A DNA stretch of 64,000 nucleotides, from positions 434,001 through 498,000 of the forward strand of contig NZ_CP160680.1 in assembly GCF_040784935.1 (NCBI RefSeq), written 5' to 3'. A program made the translations under genes and the position numbers. Below, piece after piece: positions 1-9,122 of the stretch. Below the pieces are notes generated by a model. The model searched no databases and had not been told where the DNA came from. It worked only from the letters and a program-made list of their open reading frames with translations. Source of the stretch: Lewinella sp. LCG006 (GTDB lineage Bacteria > Bacteroidota > Bacteroidia > Chitinophagales > Saprospiraceae). Within the stretch, counting starts at the first letter, position 1, and every line of letters starts with the position of its first letter.

Positions 1-1715
1 TGCAACAGGCAGAACTCTACTTAGACCGGGCTAGCCTTGGTGCACGTACCCGCAATTGGGACAATACTGATTACCTCCTCCAAAAAGCCCGTCAATTGAT
101 TGGTGATGATACCCTTAGTACGACTATGGCCAGTTATCATTTTCGTGCTGGCGTCTATGAATTTGAAGCGAAGCAAAACATGGTAGAAGCACTTGTGCAT
201 TACCAGCAAGCAAAAAAGATTGAAGGTGTTTCTAACAGGGTCCTCACCAGTATTAATAACAATCTTGCGATCATCTATGGAGTCGTTAATGATTTTGAAA
301 AAGCACATAGCCTTAATGAAGAGAACCTGCGCTTTGCTATGGAAGATAACGACCCAACAGGGCAGCTTTTTGCCTACTATGGACTGGCGTTTTCATCCGG
401 AATGATGGAAAACGACGCCAGTCTTTACACCTATTGCCAAAAGGCCATTGAGTTGCACAACACTACAGGTATTTCTACTGCTTTTGGTTATATCTACTCT
501 TTACTCGGTGAGTATTTTATGACACTCAACCAATTGGATTCTGCCGAATATTACCTACAAAAAAGCATCCTCATTAGTAAAGAGCAAGGAGAAAACAAAG
601 AATTGGTCGATGCCTATCAAGGAATGATGCATTTTCACACCCTTAAGGGAGAAGATGCCATCGCAATTGAATACGGAGAAAAAGGTTTAGAACTGGGCAC
701 ACGCGTAGACCATAACATTGAGGAACCGCTCGCTGCCCTCTACGAGAAACAAGGAAATTACGAAAGAGCATATACCCTGCTGCGTAGAAGCTGGATCAAA
801 CAAGCAGAACTGGACCAAGGCAAAGCCAATATTTCGCTCATGGCAAAACTCCTTGAAGAGCGCTTTGAGCAAGAACGCAACCAGCAAGCATTTGCGCACC
901 AGCAAACTTTGACGCATCAGCGTTTCACCCTGGTGACTTCTGGTTTCGCGCTCATCATTTTCTTGACTTTACTTATCTTATTACTACAGGCTCACAGTAG
1001 GCGAAAGCTACAAGTATTAAATAAGTCTCTCACGGAAAGCAACGGCGCCCTCAAGCAGTTTGCCTACATTACTTCTCACGACCTGAAAGAACCCGTACGT
1101 AATATCACCAGTTTTTCGGGCTTACTAAAACGCCGATTAGCTAATCGGGAAACCACCACAGAGGAAACCGATTTTCTGAACTTTATCACCAGCAACGCCG
1201 CGGTACTCAAAGAGATCGTCGACTCACTGCAAGTCTTCACAAAAATATCTTTTGGAGAACTCGAACATGAAGTGGTGACTTTGACGGAGGTTTTTCAAAC
1301 CGTAGAGAACAACCTCCAGCAGTTTATTCAGGAAACCAATGGGCAGCTCATCTTCCATAATCCTCAACAGATAGACAAGGTATTTTTTACCCGCCCTATG
1401 CTGATCCTTGTTTTACAAAACCTTGTACAGAATGGATTTAAATACAATGAATCTGAGCACCCCACAGTTACGGTGAAAGTTACCCCCAATAACAAAGGGA
1501 AGACTTTATTTCAAGTTGAAGACAATGGAATAGGTATTGAAGAAGCATACTTCGAAGGGATTTTCACGCCGTTTAAAACACTGAAAAACAAGTCCATCAC
1601 TCAATCCTCAGGACTTGGCCTTTCGATTTGTAAAACGATTCTTGAGCGCTATGGAGGAAACATCACGGTGGCTTCTGATGGAAAAACCGGAAGTACTTTT
1701 TCCTTTTGGATTTAA
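1..1715 (+). CDS. TPR-containing sensor histidine kinase (5' end outside window)
   Basis: Visible part of a membrane sensor kinase. The frame is open from base 3 and the first possible start, a TTG at 96, falls inside a TPR helix, so the true start lies to the left. In order: tetratricopeptide repeats (to about nt 830), a short coiled coil, one membrane helix (about nt 925-1000), a HisKA domain with FAYITSHDLKEPVRNI (phospho-His codon at 1077), and HATPase_c with N box NLVQNGFKYNE, G1 VEDNGIGIE and G2 SSGLGLSICKTI. All ATP-binding motifs are intact. TPR kinases of this build are common in Bacteroidota; the TPR region probably senses a protein or envelope signal (inference). No response regulator lies beside it in the window. 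It converges on the LysE-type gene with 16 bases between the stops. Confidence 0.93.
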   Translation, partial: QQAELYLDRASLGARTRNWDNTDYLLQKARQLIGDDTLSTTMASYHFRAGVYEFEAKQNMVEALVHYQQAKKIEGVSNRVLTSINNNLAIIYGVVNDFEKAHSLNEENLRFAMEDNDPTGQLFAYYGLAFSSGMMENDASLYTYCQKAIELHNTTGISTAFGYIYSLLGEYFMTLNQLDSAEYYLQKSILISKEQGENKELVDAYQGMMHFHTLKGEDAIAIEYGEKGLELGTRVDHNIEEPLAALYEKQGNYERAYTLLRRSWIKQAELDQGKANISLMAKLLEERFEQERNQQAFAHQQTLTHQRFTLVTSGFALIIFLTLLILLLQAHSRRKLQVLNKSLTESNGALKQFAYITSHDLKEPVRNITSFSGLLKRRLANRETTTEETDFLNFITSNAAVLKEIVDSLQVFTKISFGELEHEVVTLTEVFQTVENNLQQFIQETNGQLIFHNPQQIDKVFFTRPMLILVLQNLVQNGFKYNESEHPTVTVKVTPNNKGKTLFQVEDNGIGIEEAYFEGIFTPFKTLKNKSITQSSGLGLSICKTILERYGGNITVASDGKTGSTFSFWI

Positions 1716-1731
1716 GGCCTGTTTAGTATTC

Positions 1732-2352
1732 TCAGGCCAACCTCACCAACTGATACAGGCCCAGAACCAAGAAGACCAAGGCCAGAAACTTGTTGGTATA
1801 CTGCACCAATTTTTCCATGCGATATACGATAAGATGCCCCAACCTGGCGTACAATAAAAACATACCCAATGCCCCTAGTGCTGAAGCCGAGGCGAAAGCT
1901 ATCAATTCAACTTGTTCTGTGAATTCGTAGCCATAGGTATGCAAAGAAAGGGCGATGAAAGCCCAAAAGGGCATGACTAAAAGATTAATACTCGCCGTAA
2001 AAAAACCTCGCTGGAAGCTGATGAAGTTGTCTTTAGAAGAACTCGCAATATCCAGTCCTGGTTTTTCTGCTTTTTGAAAAAGGTAGTAAGCAGCCATACT
2101 AAAGAAAACTACCGCTCCTACAACTTGAATATGGTGGCCAATGGCTTCATCTTTGGCAATCGTCAGGTAGCCATAAACGGCAATATAGGTGTAAACAAAC
2201 TCCGGAATAATCGTACCCAGGGCAGCAAAAACACCCGCCTTGCGCCCTGCGGCGATCGCACGCTTCATCACCATTAGGTTGATCAGCCCAGGAGGGGCAC
2301 TACCGATGGCACTTATCAGAAAAGTAAGAAGAAACAACAGGACGATACTCAT
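1732..2352 (-). CDS. LysE/RhtB-type amino-acid exporter family protein
   Basis: A 206-residue polytopic inner-membrane protein with the LysE family length (about 200-220) and about six hydrophobic helices. The N-terminal helix carries the small-residue signature SAIGSAPPGLINLMV, matching the G-x-x-x-P-G-P loop that LysE/RhtB proteins have after TM1. Family members export basic amino acids, homoserine, threonine or cysteine; the substrate here cannot be read from sequence. A hydrophilic loop around residues 95-105 separates two three-helix halves, as is usual. Transcribed alone, convergent with the upstream kinase and divergent from the DUF2188 gene; the 234-base divergent region shows no clear promoter. 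Confidence 0.8.
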   Translation of the reverse strand: MSIVLLFLLTFLISAIGSAPPGLINLMVMKRAIAAGRKAGVFAALGTIIPEFVYTYIAVYGYLTIAKDEAIGHHIQVVGAVVFFSMAAYYLFQKAEKPGLDIASSSKDNFISFQRGFFTASINLLVMPFWAFIALSLHTYGYEFTEQVELIAFASASALGALGMFLLYARLGHLIVYRMEKLVQYTNKFLALVFLVLGLYQLVRLA

Positions 2353-2586
2353 GACTAATTCAGGCTTACTTTGGGCAATTTCAGCTGCAAATAAAGAGGA
2401 AGTAAGTCGTTAATTGCAATTTTTTCGACGAAAAGGTGCAATCATTGCCCCCATGGCATTATTGAACCAAACCAAGCAGTACACTGATCATCAATTGCCA
2501 GCTATAAGAGCAGATTGGATAGAAACCTCTTGAAATTTGCCAGCAAGCACTTATCTTAGCTTCCCCAAATTCAAGCTATTGATCGC

Positions 2587-2883
2587 ATGACAGATATCCG
2601 CACCCCTTCCTTTTGGACGAATCTTTTACAGAAAATCATCAAGATTATCCTCAACAACCTGGGGGTACGCACGAGTAAACCTACGCACAATCAACACGTG
2701 GTGCCACACGAAGAAGGATGGGCCGTTAGAGGAGCTGGCAATGAACGCTATACTGGCGTTTACAACTACCAGCGCGAAGCCTTGGAGCGCGCCAAAGAAA
2801 TTGCCAAAAATTACGGCTCTACCGTCATCATCCACGGCGAAGATGGTAAAGTGCGCGACAGCATCAGCTATCGGAAAGATTAA
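2587..2883 (+). CDS. DUF2188 domain protein
   Basis: A 98-residue soluble protein. Residues 38-95 match the DUF2188 pattern: a WAVRGAGNER-type beta strand, a central helix with evenly spaced Ala and Lys (REALERAKEIAKNYG), then a strand STVIIHGEDGKVRDSISY. DUF2188 proteins are small alpha/beta proteins, often encoded beside phage or stress genes, with no known activity. The N-terminal 35 residues are basic and hydrophobic and look like a short amphipathic extension. The gene stands alone; ATG at 2587 is the only good start. Confidence 0.8.
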   Translation: MTDIRTPSFWTNLLQKIIKIILNNLGVRTSKPTHNQHVVPHEEGWAVRGAGNERYTGVYNYQREALERAKEIAKNYGSTVIIHGEDGKVRDSISYRKD

Positions 2884-2994
2884 ATCACTTGTCTCCATTT
2901 GAACACTCGTGTTCTTTTCGGCACCAGAAAATAGCTAATACGAACTCATGGGACTAATTTGCTGTTTGGACCACATCAAATACCCTCCTTCCCC

Positions 2995-4092
2995 ATGAAG
3001 ACTGTCTGTATTGTTTTTCGCTATTTTCATTTTGCCTTGCCTTTACTACTCAGTGTGGTCATGTTTCTTCCTTCATCTGTAAAGGCGCAAGCTGAACGTG
3101 CTAAAGCTGAGCGTTTCGTCCTGCCTTTGGTGTATTACACCCCCGAAACCACCTGGTCTTTTGGCGCAGCAGGCGTGATGACTTTTCAACTTGACAGCCT
3201 CAGTCCGCGCTCACAGGTGCAGCTGGGTGTTGCTTATACTTTGAACAACCAGCTCTTGTTTTATCTGCCCTTTCAGCTGTACACCAAAGCTGACCATCTG
3301 CGCTTTACAGGGGAGTTGGGATACTACCGTTACAATTATTTCTTCTACGGTATTGGCAATACCTTTGAAGACTACGAAGGCGAGACTTACGGGGTCAATT
3401 ATCCAAGAATTCGGCTCAATATCCTCCAACGAATTGGGGAGCATCAATTGGCCGGCATTCGCTACGCCTGGGATCAATGGGAGGTCTATGACCAAAAGGA
3501 AGGAGGGCTGTTATTGCAAGAAAACGTGATCGGTAACGAGGCTTCTACCTACAGCGCCATTGGCCCGATCTGGCAATGGGACAGTCGCGACCATCTTTTC
3601 TTCCCGACCAAAGGCTGGTGGGCTGAAGCTACACTCCTCACCAATAACGAATTCCTTGGGGCTACCCAAAACTTCCTCAAGTGGACCGTCGATGCTCGAA
3701 AATACTGGAGTCGCAAAGAAAATCGCGTATGGGCCGGACAGCTCTATCTAGAGGGAAACAGCGGTCAACCCTCCTTCAATCAATTGGCTTTACTGGGTGG
3801 AACGCGCCTCCTGCGTGGCTACTATGAAGGCCGCTACCGGGATCGGCAGCTAGCGGCAGCCCAACTGGAATACCGCTTTCCAATCAAGGGACGCTTTGGT
3901 GCTGTAGCATTTGGAGGCCTGGGCTCCGTCGTCGACGAATGGCAAAACTGGGAGGCTGATTACTTGCGCTACGCACTGGGGGCAGGTATCCGCTTCACTT
4001 TATTACCTAAAGACAAAATTCGCCTCCGGCTCGATTACGGCATTGGCCCCAACACCAGTGCTTTCTACCTCACGGTGGGGGAGGCTTTTTAG
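2995..4092 (+). CDS. Outer-membrane beta-barrel protein, BamA/D15 surface-antigen type
   Basis: The frame is open from a TTG at 2959, but ATG at 2995 places a clean signal peptide (MKTVCIVFRYFHFALPLL, cleavage near VKAQA) at the N-terminus, giving 365 residues. The mature part is built of amphipathic strands with aromatic ends, a conserved SRDHLFFPTKGWWAEA segment and GGTRLLRGYYEGRYRDR. Those two motifs are hallmarks of the 16-stranded Omp85 barrel (R-G-[YF] motif on the last loop). No POTRA domain is present, so this is a stand-alone barrel of the type common in Bacteroidota, not BamA itself. Likely role: outer-membrane translocation or surface protein (inference). A hairpin terminator follows at 4155. 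Confidence 0.85.
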   Translation: MKTVCIVFRYFHFALPLLLSVVMFLPSSVKAQAERAKAERFVLPLVYYTPETTWSFGAAGVMTFQLDSLSPRSQVQLGVAYTLNNQLLFYLPFQLYTKADHLRFTGELGYYRYNYFFYGIGNTFEDYEGETYGVNYPRIRLNILQRIGEHQLAGIRYAWDQWEVYDQKEGGLLLQENVIGNEASTYSAIGPIWQWDSRDHLFFPTKGWWAEATLLTNNEFLGATQNFLKWTVDARKYWSRKENRVWAGQLYLEGNSGQPSFNQLALLGGTRLLRGYYEGRYRDRQLAAAQLEYRFPIKGRFGAVAFGGLGSVVDEWQNWEADYLRYALGAGIRFTLLPKDKIRLRLDYGIGPNTSAFYLTVGEAF

Positions 4093-4154
4093 GTTTTTTT
4101 TGAACCACATGAGGTTCTGGTTTTGAACCATATAAGGGATTATAAGGTCATATA

Positions 4155-4190
4155 AGAGGTTTGGAGATTTTTCATTTCCAAACCTCTTTT
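4155..4190 (+). terminator. Intrinsic terminator after the outer-membrane barrel gene
   Basis: An 11-bp perfect stem (AGAGGTTTGGA / TCCAAACCTCT) with an 11-base loop, followed by TTTT. It lies 63 bases after the stop at 4092. Confidence 0.7.
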
Positions 4191-4217
4191 GGTAGTAATA
4201 ATATGCAGCTTTGAGCA

Positions 4218-4628
4218 TTAGTCAGGAAGATCTCGGTAGGACTTTGTTACGTATGTTTTTTGACCTTCTTTGTAAAGGTTGGTTACGTAGAAATTTAACA
4301 GTAGACCTTCAGGGAGATCTAAAAGCCGCAAATAGGTGATCAATTGAGCTTCGTGGATGGGAAGAACTTTTTCGATCGCTTTTAATTCAACAACCAAACA
4401 ATCAGCCACCAGTAAATCACAGCGGAAGTCTAGTTCAAGGGTTTCTCCTTTATAAACAACGTTGATTGGTTGCTGAGAGACGAAGGGGACTTGCCGCAAT
4501 CTGAGTTCATGTTCTAAACATTTCTGATAACTACTTTCTAATAAGCCAGGGCCTAATGCTTTGTGAACTTCAATAGCTGCACCATTAACTTGGTAAACTA
4601 AGTTTTTATAATACGATTTGGTCAACAT
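4218..4628 (-). CDS. GxxExxY family protein
   Basis: A 136-residue soluble protein with the family signature at the N-terminus: ALGPGLLESSYQKCLEHEL holds the G-x-x-E-x-x-Y that names the family. The central ELDFRCDLLVADCLVVELKA segment fits the D...ExK core of PD-(D/E)xK nuclease folds, so a nuclease-like fold is expected; activity is unproven. These genes are abundant and often multicopy in Bacteroidota and Spirochaetota. Here the gene sits between two inverted repeats, which suggests it can move as a unit (see findings). Confidence 0.88.
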   Translation of the reverse strand: MLTKSYYKNLVYQVNGAAIEVHKALGPGLLESSYQKCLEHELRLRQVPFVSQQPINVVYKGETLELDFRCDLLVADCLVVELKAIEKVLPIHEAQLITYLRLLDLPEGLLLNFYVTNLYKEGQKTYVTKSYRDLPD

Positions 4629-4774
4629 AATAAAGTGCTATTTTATAATTAACAATACTTATTACTATAAGCCTGAGAACTCTAATTCGTGACAATTAAT
4701 TCGTGTGTTTTTTCTAATAATCTCTTATAATCCCTTATATGGTTCAAAAATCGATGCCTCATGTGGTTAAAAAA

Positions 4775-5812
4775 TCACATCAACACCCCATTCACCGCTG
4801 CAATAGCCGGTGGCAAGTCCGTTTCTCCTAACATTTCGCGGAGATCAATTTCGATGACGCGGCACAGGGAGAGCATGGGAATGTCATTGCCCAACCCTTC
4901 GAAGGGGTTCTCCGAGTAATCGCCTACCAGCTCCATCATGATGAATACCCAGCCGACAATGACCGAGAAAGGGATCGACAACCAGGCGCCAAAGGCACCC
5001 AACTTGTGAAATTCCGCGACCATGCCCAATGGTAAGAGGAAGATAAAAATTCCTACAAAAATGAAACTCATGTTGGCGTACTGCCTCGGTAAAGGAAACT
5101 TCTTGATCCGCTCGGCCTTGCCTTGGTGTTCGTAAAAGTCGTAGAGAATTTTTTGCAGCTCCATGTGTCGAAAATCGTCGATCAATCCTTGCTCCCGGAG
5201 TGCTTTGAGATCTTGCGCTTGCTGATCGATGATTTGGGTAGCGGTATTGACGTAATTCATCAATCGCTCATGCTCCTCCTTGCCCAGGAATCGGTCAAGT
5301 TCGGCTATCGTCACATTGTCCTTAAGGAGGCCTACGCCGTAGGTTTCCATCCGGCGGGCATTCAGTTTGCCAATATGATTGCTCTGGCTGATGTGTTCCC
5401 AACTTGTAGGAATCAGCAATTGGCTGCGCAGGGCATATAGCCAGGCGATGTGCCGGTAGAAGAGATTTTTATGCACCAAATGAAGCTCTTCCTTACTTAC
5501 TTCCCGATCGGCAAACTGGTCGGTCACGAAGCCTTTTACGGCACTGCCCCAGGCGCGGCTACTATTAACAATAGCTCCCCATATTTTGCGCGCCTCCCAC
5601 AGTCGATCATAGGCCTGGTTGTTTTTAAAACCAATATAAAAAGCTACTGCCGTACCGATGACGGACAGCGGCAACCACGGAATATGCAGCCATTCCCAGT
5701 GGGTATATTCAAACAACACGGCCACTAAAGCTGACCAAGCTGTTATCCAAAGAAGGTGCATCCCCGAAAAATTCCAAATATTGCGAAAGCCAAAGTTCTT
5801 GTTTACAAACAT
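4775..5812 (-). CDS. Bestrophin family chloride-channel-like protein
   Basis: A 345-residue membrane protein with the bacterial bestrophin (UPF0187, RFP-TM) arrangement. The N-terminal helices contain AFYIGFKNNQAYDRLWEARK, whose N-x-x-A-Y-D-R-x-W motif is the family hallmark; next come RAWG and a long cytosolic helical region. Another pair of membrane helices (about residues 240-290) follows, and the C-terminal NPFEGLGNDIPML motif matches the bestrophin Ca-clasp region. Bacterial members form pentameric ion channels; the KpBest homologue conducts cations. It starts at 5812 and its stop is only 2 bases from the end of the right repeat arm of the GxxExxY element. Confidence 0.9.
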   Translation of the reverse strand: MFVNKNFGFRNIWNFSGMHLLWITAWSALVAVLFEYTHWEWLHIPWLPLSVIGTAVAFYIGFKNNQAYDRLWEARKIWGAIVNSSRAWGSAVKGFVTDQFADREVSKEELHLVHKNLFYRHIAWLYALRSQLLIPTSWEHISQSNHIGKLNARRMETYGVGLLKDNVTIAELDRFLGKEEHERLMNYVNTATQIIDQQAQDLKALREQGLIDDFRHMELQKILYDFYEHQGKAERIKKFPLPRQYANMSFIFVGIFIFLLPLGMVAEFHKLGAFGAWLSIPFSVIVGWVFIMMELVGDYSENPFEGLGNDIPMLSLCRVIEIDLREMLGETDLPPAIAAVNGVLM

Positions 5813-5875
5813 GGAAGCTGCTTTTTTTCAAATATATAGAATTATGGGTAGATAAAATTTTATAGGTATTTTCAA

Positions 5876-6042
5876 TAGTGGTCTGTCAATATTTAAAGTT
5901 CCGGTTGAGCGAACGCGGATTTTGGTGCTGATTGAGGCGGAGGTTCCCGCGCATAGCAGCGCTACGCAAGGGGTTCTCCAACGAAGAGCAGTGCCGAAAG
6001 ACGCATCGGGCAACCGGAAAGTTTAAGTTTGACAGACCACTA
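5876..6042. mobile_element. MITE-like element with TA target duplication
   Basis: A 163-bp core (5878-6040) has perfect 12-bp ends (GTGGTCTGTCAA and its inverse at 6029-6040). The match continues imperfectly to about 30 bp (CCGGTTG on both sides). Both ends are bordered by TA, as in elements moved by IS630/Tc1-mariner transposases. The interior is GC-rich and palindromic (around 5945-5985) and encodes nothing convincing. It lies 1 base beyond the stop codon of the large kinase at 6044. Confidence 0.7.
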
Positions 6043-6043
6043 G

Positions 6044-9000
6044 CTATGGTATGGTCAATTGGATAAAGAATCCGTGGTCTGTGTTGATCTCTAATTTTGC
6101 GCCAATTTCTTTAGCCCTCATCCGTAAATTTGAGTGTCCCAACCCAGAATTTTTGAGCACATTGCTCTTTATACGGCCATTGTCCTGGATGATCAATTGC
6201 ATCCCATTTCGTCCGTGTTTTTGAAAAGTGATTTGGCAATTGTCGCCATTAGAATGCTTGGCAGTATTCGTAATGGCTTCTTTACAGATCAGGTACAGGT
6301 TTTGCCGAATTTGAGTAGGCATATTTTTGTCCAAGGAAACGTCAATAATTTTCAGCTCGAAATGGATGTCTTTTACCTCCAGCGTTTCTGCGGCATGCTC
6401 CCGAATGCGATCCAAAAGGTTTTTGAACTTGTCTTTTCGAGCATCAATTGCCCAAACGGTGTCTCTCATTCGAGACATGGCATTTCTGCTCATTTCACTA
6501 ATCCGTTGCAATTTGGGTTGACGATCTTCTGAAGCGGTCTGTGCCAGAATTTCTGTCTGCATCGTTAGGCCTGCCAATACACTACCTACATCGTCATGTA
6601 AATCACTGGAAATTTTGACGCGAATACGTTCAATTTTTAAGGCTTGCCGTAAGCGATACATGGCAATGCTGTAAATAATCGCAGAGATCGCAAATAGAGA
6701 GATGGTATAAAACCACCACGTCTGCCACCAAGGTTTTTTGATAGCTATGTTTAAAGCATAAGCTTGTTCATTCCAAACACCGTCTGAGTTGGAAGCTTTT
6801 ATCTTGAACAGGTAATCACCAGGTGGTAAGTTTGAATAACGGGCAAAGCCATTCTTTTCAGCATCTACCCAGTCATCTTCATGGTTTTCGAGTTGATATT
6901 GAAGCCGATTGTTTTCAGGGTCACTATACTCTAGCGCTACAAAATCAAAGGAGAGGGTGTTTTCATTGTACGCTAATGACAACTCCTTGAGTTCGCCAAT
7001 TTGTTTTGCCGTTGCAAACGGCTCATCATTAACCTGTAAACGTGTTATTTGTATCTGTGCATGATGAGGCGAATTTTTAATGCGCTCTGGCGAAAACCGA
7101 TTCATGCCCTTGGTGCCACCCAGCCAGATTTCACCATTACTCGTTTTCAAAAAAGCATTGGTGTTGTACTCATAAGCCTGTAAACCATCGAAAAGCGTGT
7201 AACGATGATGCCTTTTTTCTTCCGGGAAATAACGAATGACGCCTCTGTTACAACTCAACCAGAAGCTACCCGAGCTATCTGGTATAATGCAGTAGTAACT
7301 TTCATTAGGCGCACCACTAGTGGCTTCATTGAGTAAGTCATTGGTTCCATCCTGCTTGTTTACTTTAAGCATCCCCGTAGAGGTAGCGATCCATAAAAAC
7401 TGCTTTTCCTCATGGTAGTCTTTGGCATAACCAATCCCTTCAATTTGACGGCTTACACTGTATTTGTGCTCATCTGTTTGTAAAACTAAAAGCCTGGAAG
7501 CATCTACCGCTAAATACAGTAGCCCCTCCTGTGTCTCATAAATGGAGGTTGCCAACGCTTGTTGGAGTTCTCCAAGCGAGTGGAAAGGCGTAAATACAGC
7601 TTCGTGCTCCAAGATGGTCAACTCATAAATTCCCGAGTACGTAGCAAAAAGAGTGCGCCCATCTCGAAGCTGATAAACATATAGTATGTAGTTGGGTAAA
7701 TCTTGAATATATTCAAACTGACGTAATGCCTTATTCCATTTTAGTAATTGGCTTGTGCCGACTGCCCATAGATCATTCTTTTTTTCAAAGAAAAATTGGA
7801 TGGATGGTTTATCGGCTAAAAGTATAGAAGTAAGTTCTTCGTTCTTTTCAACTGTTGGATAATAAGTGGTATAGCCCCTAGAGTAGCTGCAAAAAATTTC
7901 TCCTTGGCTGGTTTCAAAAATGGCGGCAATGTTTTGACCAATAAATTCGTCTACAACAGCGAATTTTTGCTTGCTTAAATTGGTATAATTTACGCCAGAT
8001 GAAAAGCTGCTTATCCAGATGTTTTCTTGATGGTCCTTGTATAATTTATTGGGTATCCTGATGCGCAAGCCCAGCTTTTCAGGATTGTCAGCAGGGATTT
8101 GCCCAATAAACTGCCCAGTTTTTCTATTGAAAATCAGTATACCCAGCCTTGAACTAGCGACCCAGCGTATAGAATCATTGATACTAACCGTCGAATTAAC
8201 GCTCCCTATCTCAAGGCCGTTCAACTCATCGAGGATGCGATACTGGTTCGTCTTGGGGTGGAAGATGACCAGCCCTTTTTTAGCTCCTAAATACCAAACA
8301 TCGTCTTTGTCTTCCTTTACGCTGGCAAGGTGGATGATTTCCATTGCGGGCACCTCCGCTTGCTTTCCGTCAAAAGCAGCACGAACGTGGAAGGGGGGCT
8401 GGGTGTCCAAAATACTAATTCCCCGGGCTCTGTTTATATTACAGGAAACGACCTGCTTAAGCTCCCCTTTGTCATCCAATACAGGGAAATTGTGCTGGCC
8501 ATCAATAGCACATAAAGCGAGTGCTGTTTTATCATCAACATCAAACAAGTAGAGCCTGCCTTTAGCGCCAATTCCTACTCTGACCCACAATTGTTGTTGT
8601 CCATTCCTGTCGAGATGAAATGCGTGGTAATCCTCCTTAAGCAATACCCCCTTGTCGTCTTTGATTTGAAATCGCTGAAAATGATCCTGTTCTCTGTTAT
8701 AACAATGGATACCTTCATAGCTCGTAAACCATAGATTGGTTTGCTCGTCTTCGTAAAAATTACTGGTAATGATATTGCCCAGTAGACTAGTGGAATCGCC
8801 CGAAATGGATTTGTAAACTTTTACTGATTTGCCATCAAAGCGATTTAAGCCGTCTATCGAACTCAGCCACACAAAGCCTTTGGAGTCGTGGTAGATGAAA
8901 TTGTTTGAGGCTTGGGATAAACCTTCTTCCGGAGAGAGATAATGGAAGGTATGGCTTTGAATTTGGGCGTAAAAAACACCAGGGCTGATCGCGAGTAATG

Positions 9001-9046
9001 CGATCAGCCACAGCAGTGGGACGTTTATTTCATGATTGCTAATCAA
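6044..9046 (-). CDS. Sensor histidine kinase with beta-propeller and Y_Y_Y periplasmic domains
   Basis: A 1000-residue one-component-length sensor. An N-terminal hydrophobic segment (residues 10-27) exports about 700 residues of two-component regulator propeller repeats, seen as recurring GxxWxSSxxGLxRF-type blades such as KGFVWLSSIDGLNRFDG. A Y_Y_Y domain follows (about 675-760), ending NLPPGDYLFKIKASNSDGVW, then a membrane helix (about 770-792), a HisKA_3 domain with SSDLHDDVGSVLAGL (phospho-His near residue 816) and HATPase_c (CKEAITNTAKHS). The cytoplasmic half is of the NarX/LytS type that partners NarL-type regulators, and such a regulator is encoded upstream at 9843, with one unknown gene between. 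Propeller-Y_Y_Y sensors often detect glycans or other periplasmic ligands; the ligand is unknown. Confidence 0.93.
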   Translation of the reverse strand: MISNHEINVPLLWLIALLAISPGVFYAQIQSHTFHYLSPEEGLSQASNNFIYHDSKGFVWLSSIDGLNRFDGKSVKVYKSISGDSTSLLGNIITSNFYEDEQTNLWFTSYEGIHCYNREQDHFQRFQIKDDKGVLLKEDYHAFHLDRNGQQQLWVRVGIGAKGRLYLFDVDDKTALALCAIDGQHNFPVLDDKGELKQVVSCNINRARGISILDTQPPFHVRAAFDGKQAEVPAMEIIHLASVKEDKDDVWYLGAKKGLVIFHPKTNQYRILDELNGLEIGSVNSTVSINDSIRWVASSRLGILIFNRKTGQFIGQIPADNPEKLGLRIRIPNKLYKDHQENIWISSFSSGVNYTNLSKQKFAVVDEFIGQNIAAIFETSQGEIFCSYSRGYTTYYPTVEKNEELTSILLADKPSIQFFFEKKNDLWAVGTSQLLKWNKALRQFEYIQDLPNYILYVYQLRDGRTLFATYSGIYELTILEHEAVFTPFHSLGELQQALATSIYETQEGLLYLAVDASRLLVLQTDEHKYSVSRQIEGIGYAKDYHEEKQFLWIATSTGMLKVNKQDGTNDLLNEATSGAPNESYYCIIPDSSGSFWLSCNRGVIRYFPEEKRHHRYTLFDGLQAYEYNTNAFLKTSNGEIWLGGTKGMNRFSPERIKNSPHHAQIQITRLQVNDEPFATAKQIGELKELSLAYNENTLSFDFVALEYSDPENNRLQYQLENHEDDWVDAEKNGFARYSNLPPGDYLFKIKASNSDGVWNEQAYALNIAIKKPWWQTWWFYTISLFAISAIIYSIAMYRLRQALKIERIRVKISSDLHDDVGSVLAGLTMQTEILAQTASEDRQPKLQRISEMSRNAMSRMRDTVWAIDARKDKFKNLLDRIREHAAETLEVKDIHFELKIIDVSLDKNMPTQIRQNLYLICKEAITNTAKHSNGDNCQITFQKHGRNGMQLIIQDNGRIKSNVLKNSGLGHSNLRMRAKEIGAKLEINTDHGFFIQLTIP

Positions 9047-9122
9047 ATAAAATCGAGGATTTAATTAAGAAAATTATCTAGTTAATCTCAACTTACGACC
9101 CATTATCGCCATCATTTTCAGC

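Larger units (their letters stand above)
4095..4773. repeat. Inverted repeat pair (about 50 bp each) flanking the GxxExxY gene
   Basis: The left arm at 4095-4146 and the right arm at 4721-4773 are inverted copies. Both contain AACCACATGAGG, then a variable 5-6 base spacer, then TTTTGAACCATATAAGGG, and the match runs on through ATTATAAG. They bracket only the GxxExxY gene (4218-4628). The shared core TGAACCATATAAGGGATTA has shorter relatives at about 25655-25674 (one mismatch), 49221-49236 and 56046-56058, so it is a dispersed sequence. No target-site duplication was found. Confidence 0.75.

Noticed and set aside
6044-9046. Hybrid two-component sensor with its own receiver and AraC output
   Set aside because: The protein ends at the HATPase domain; the regulator is a separate gene at 9843.
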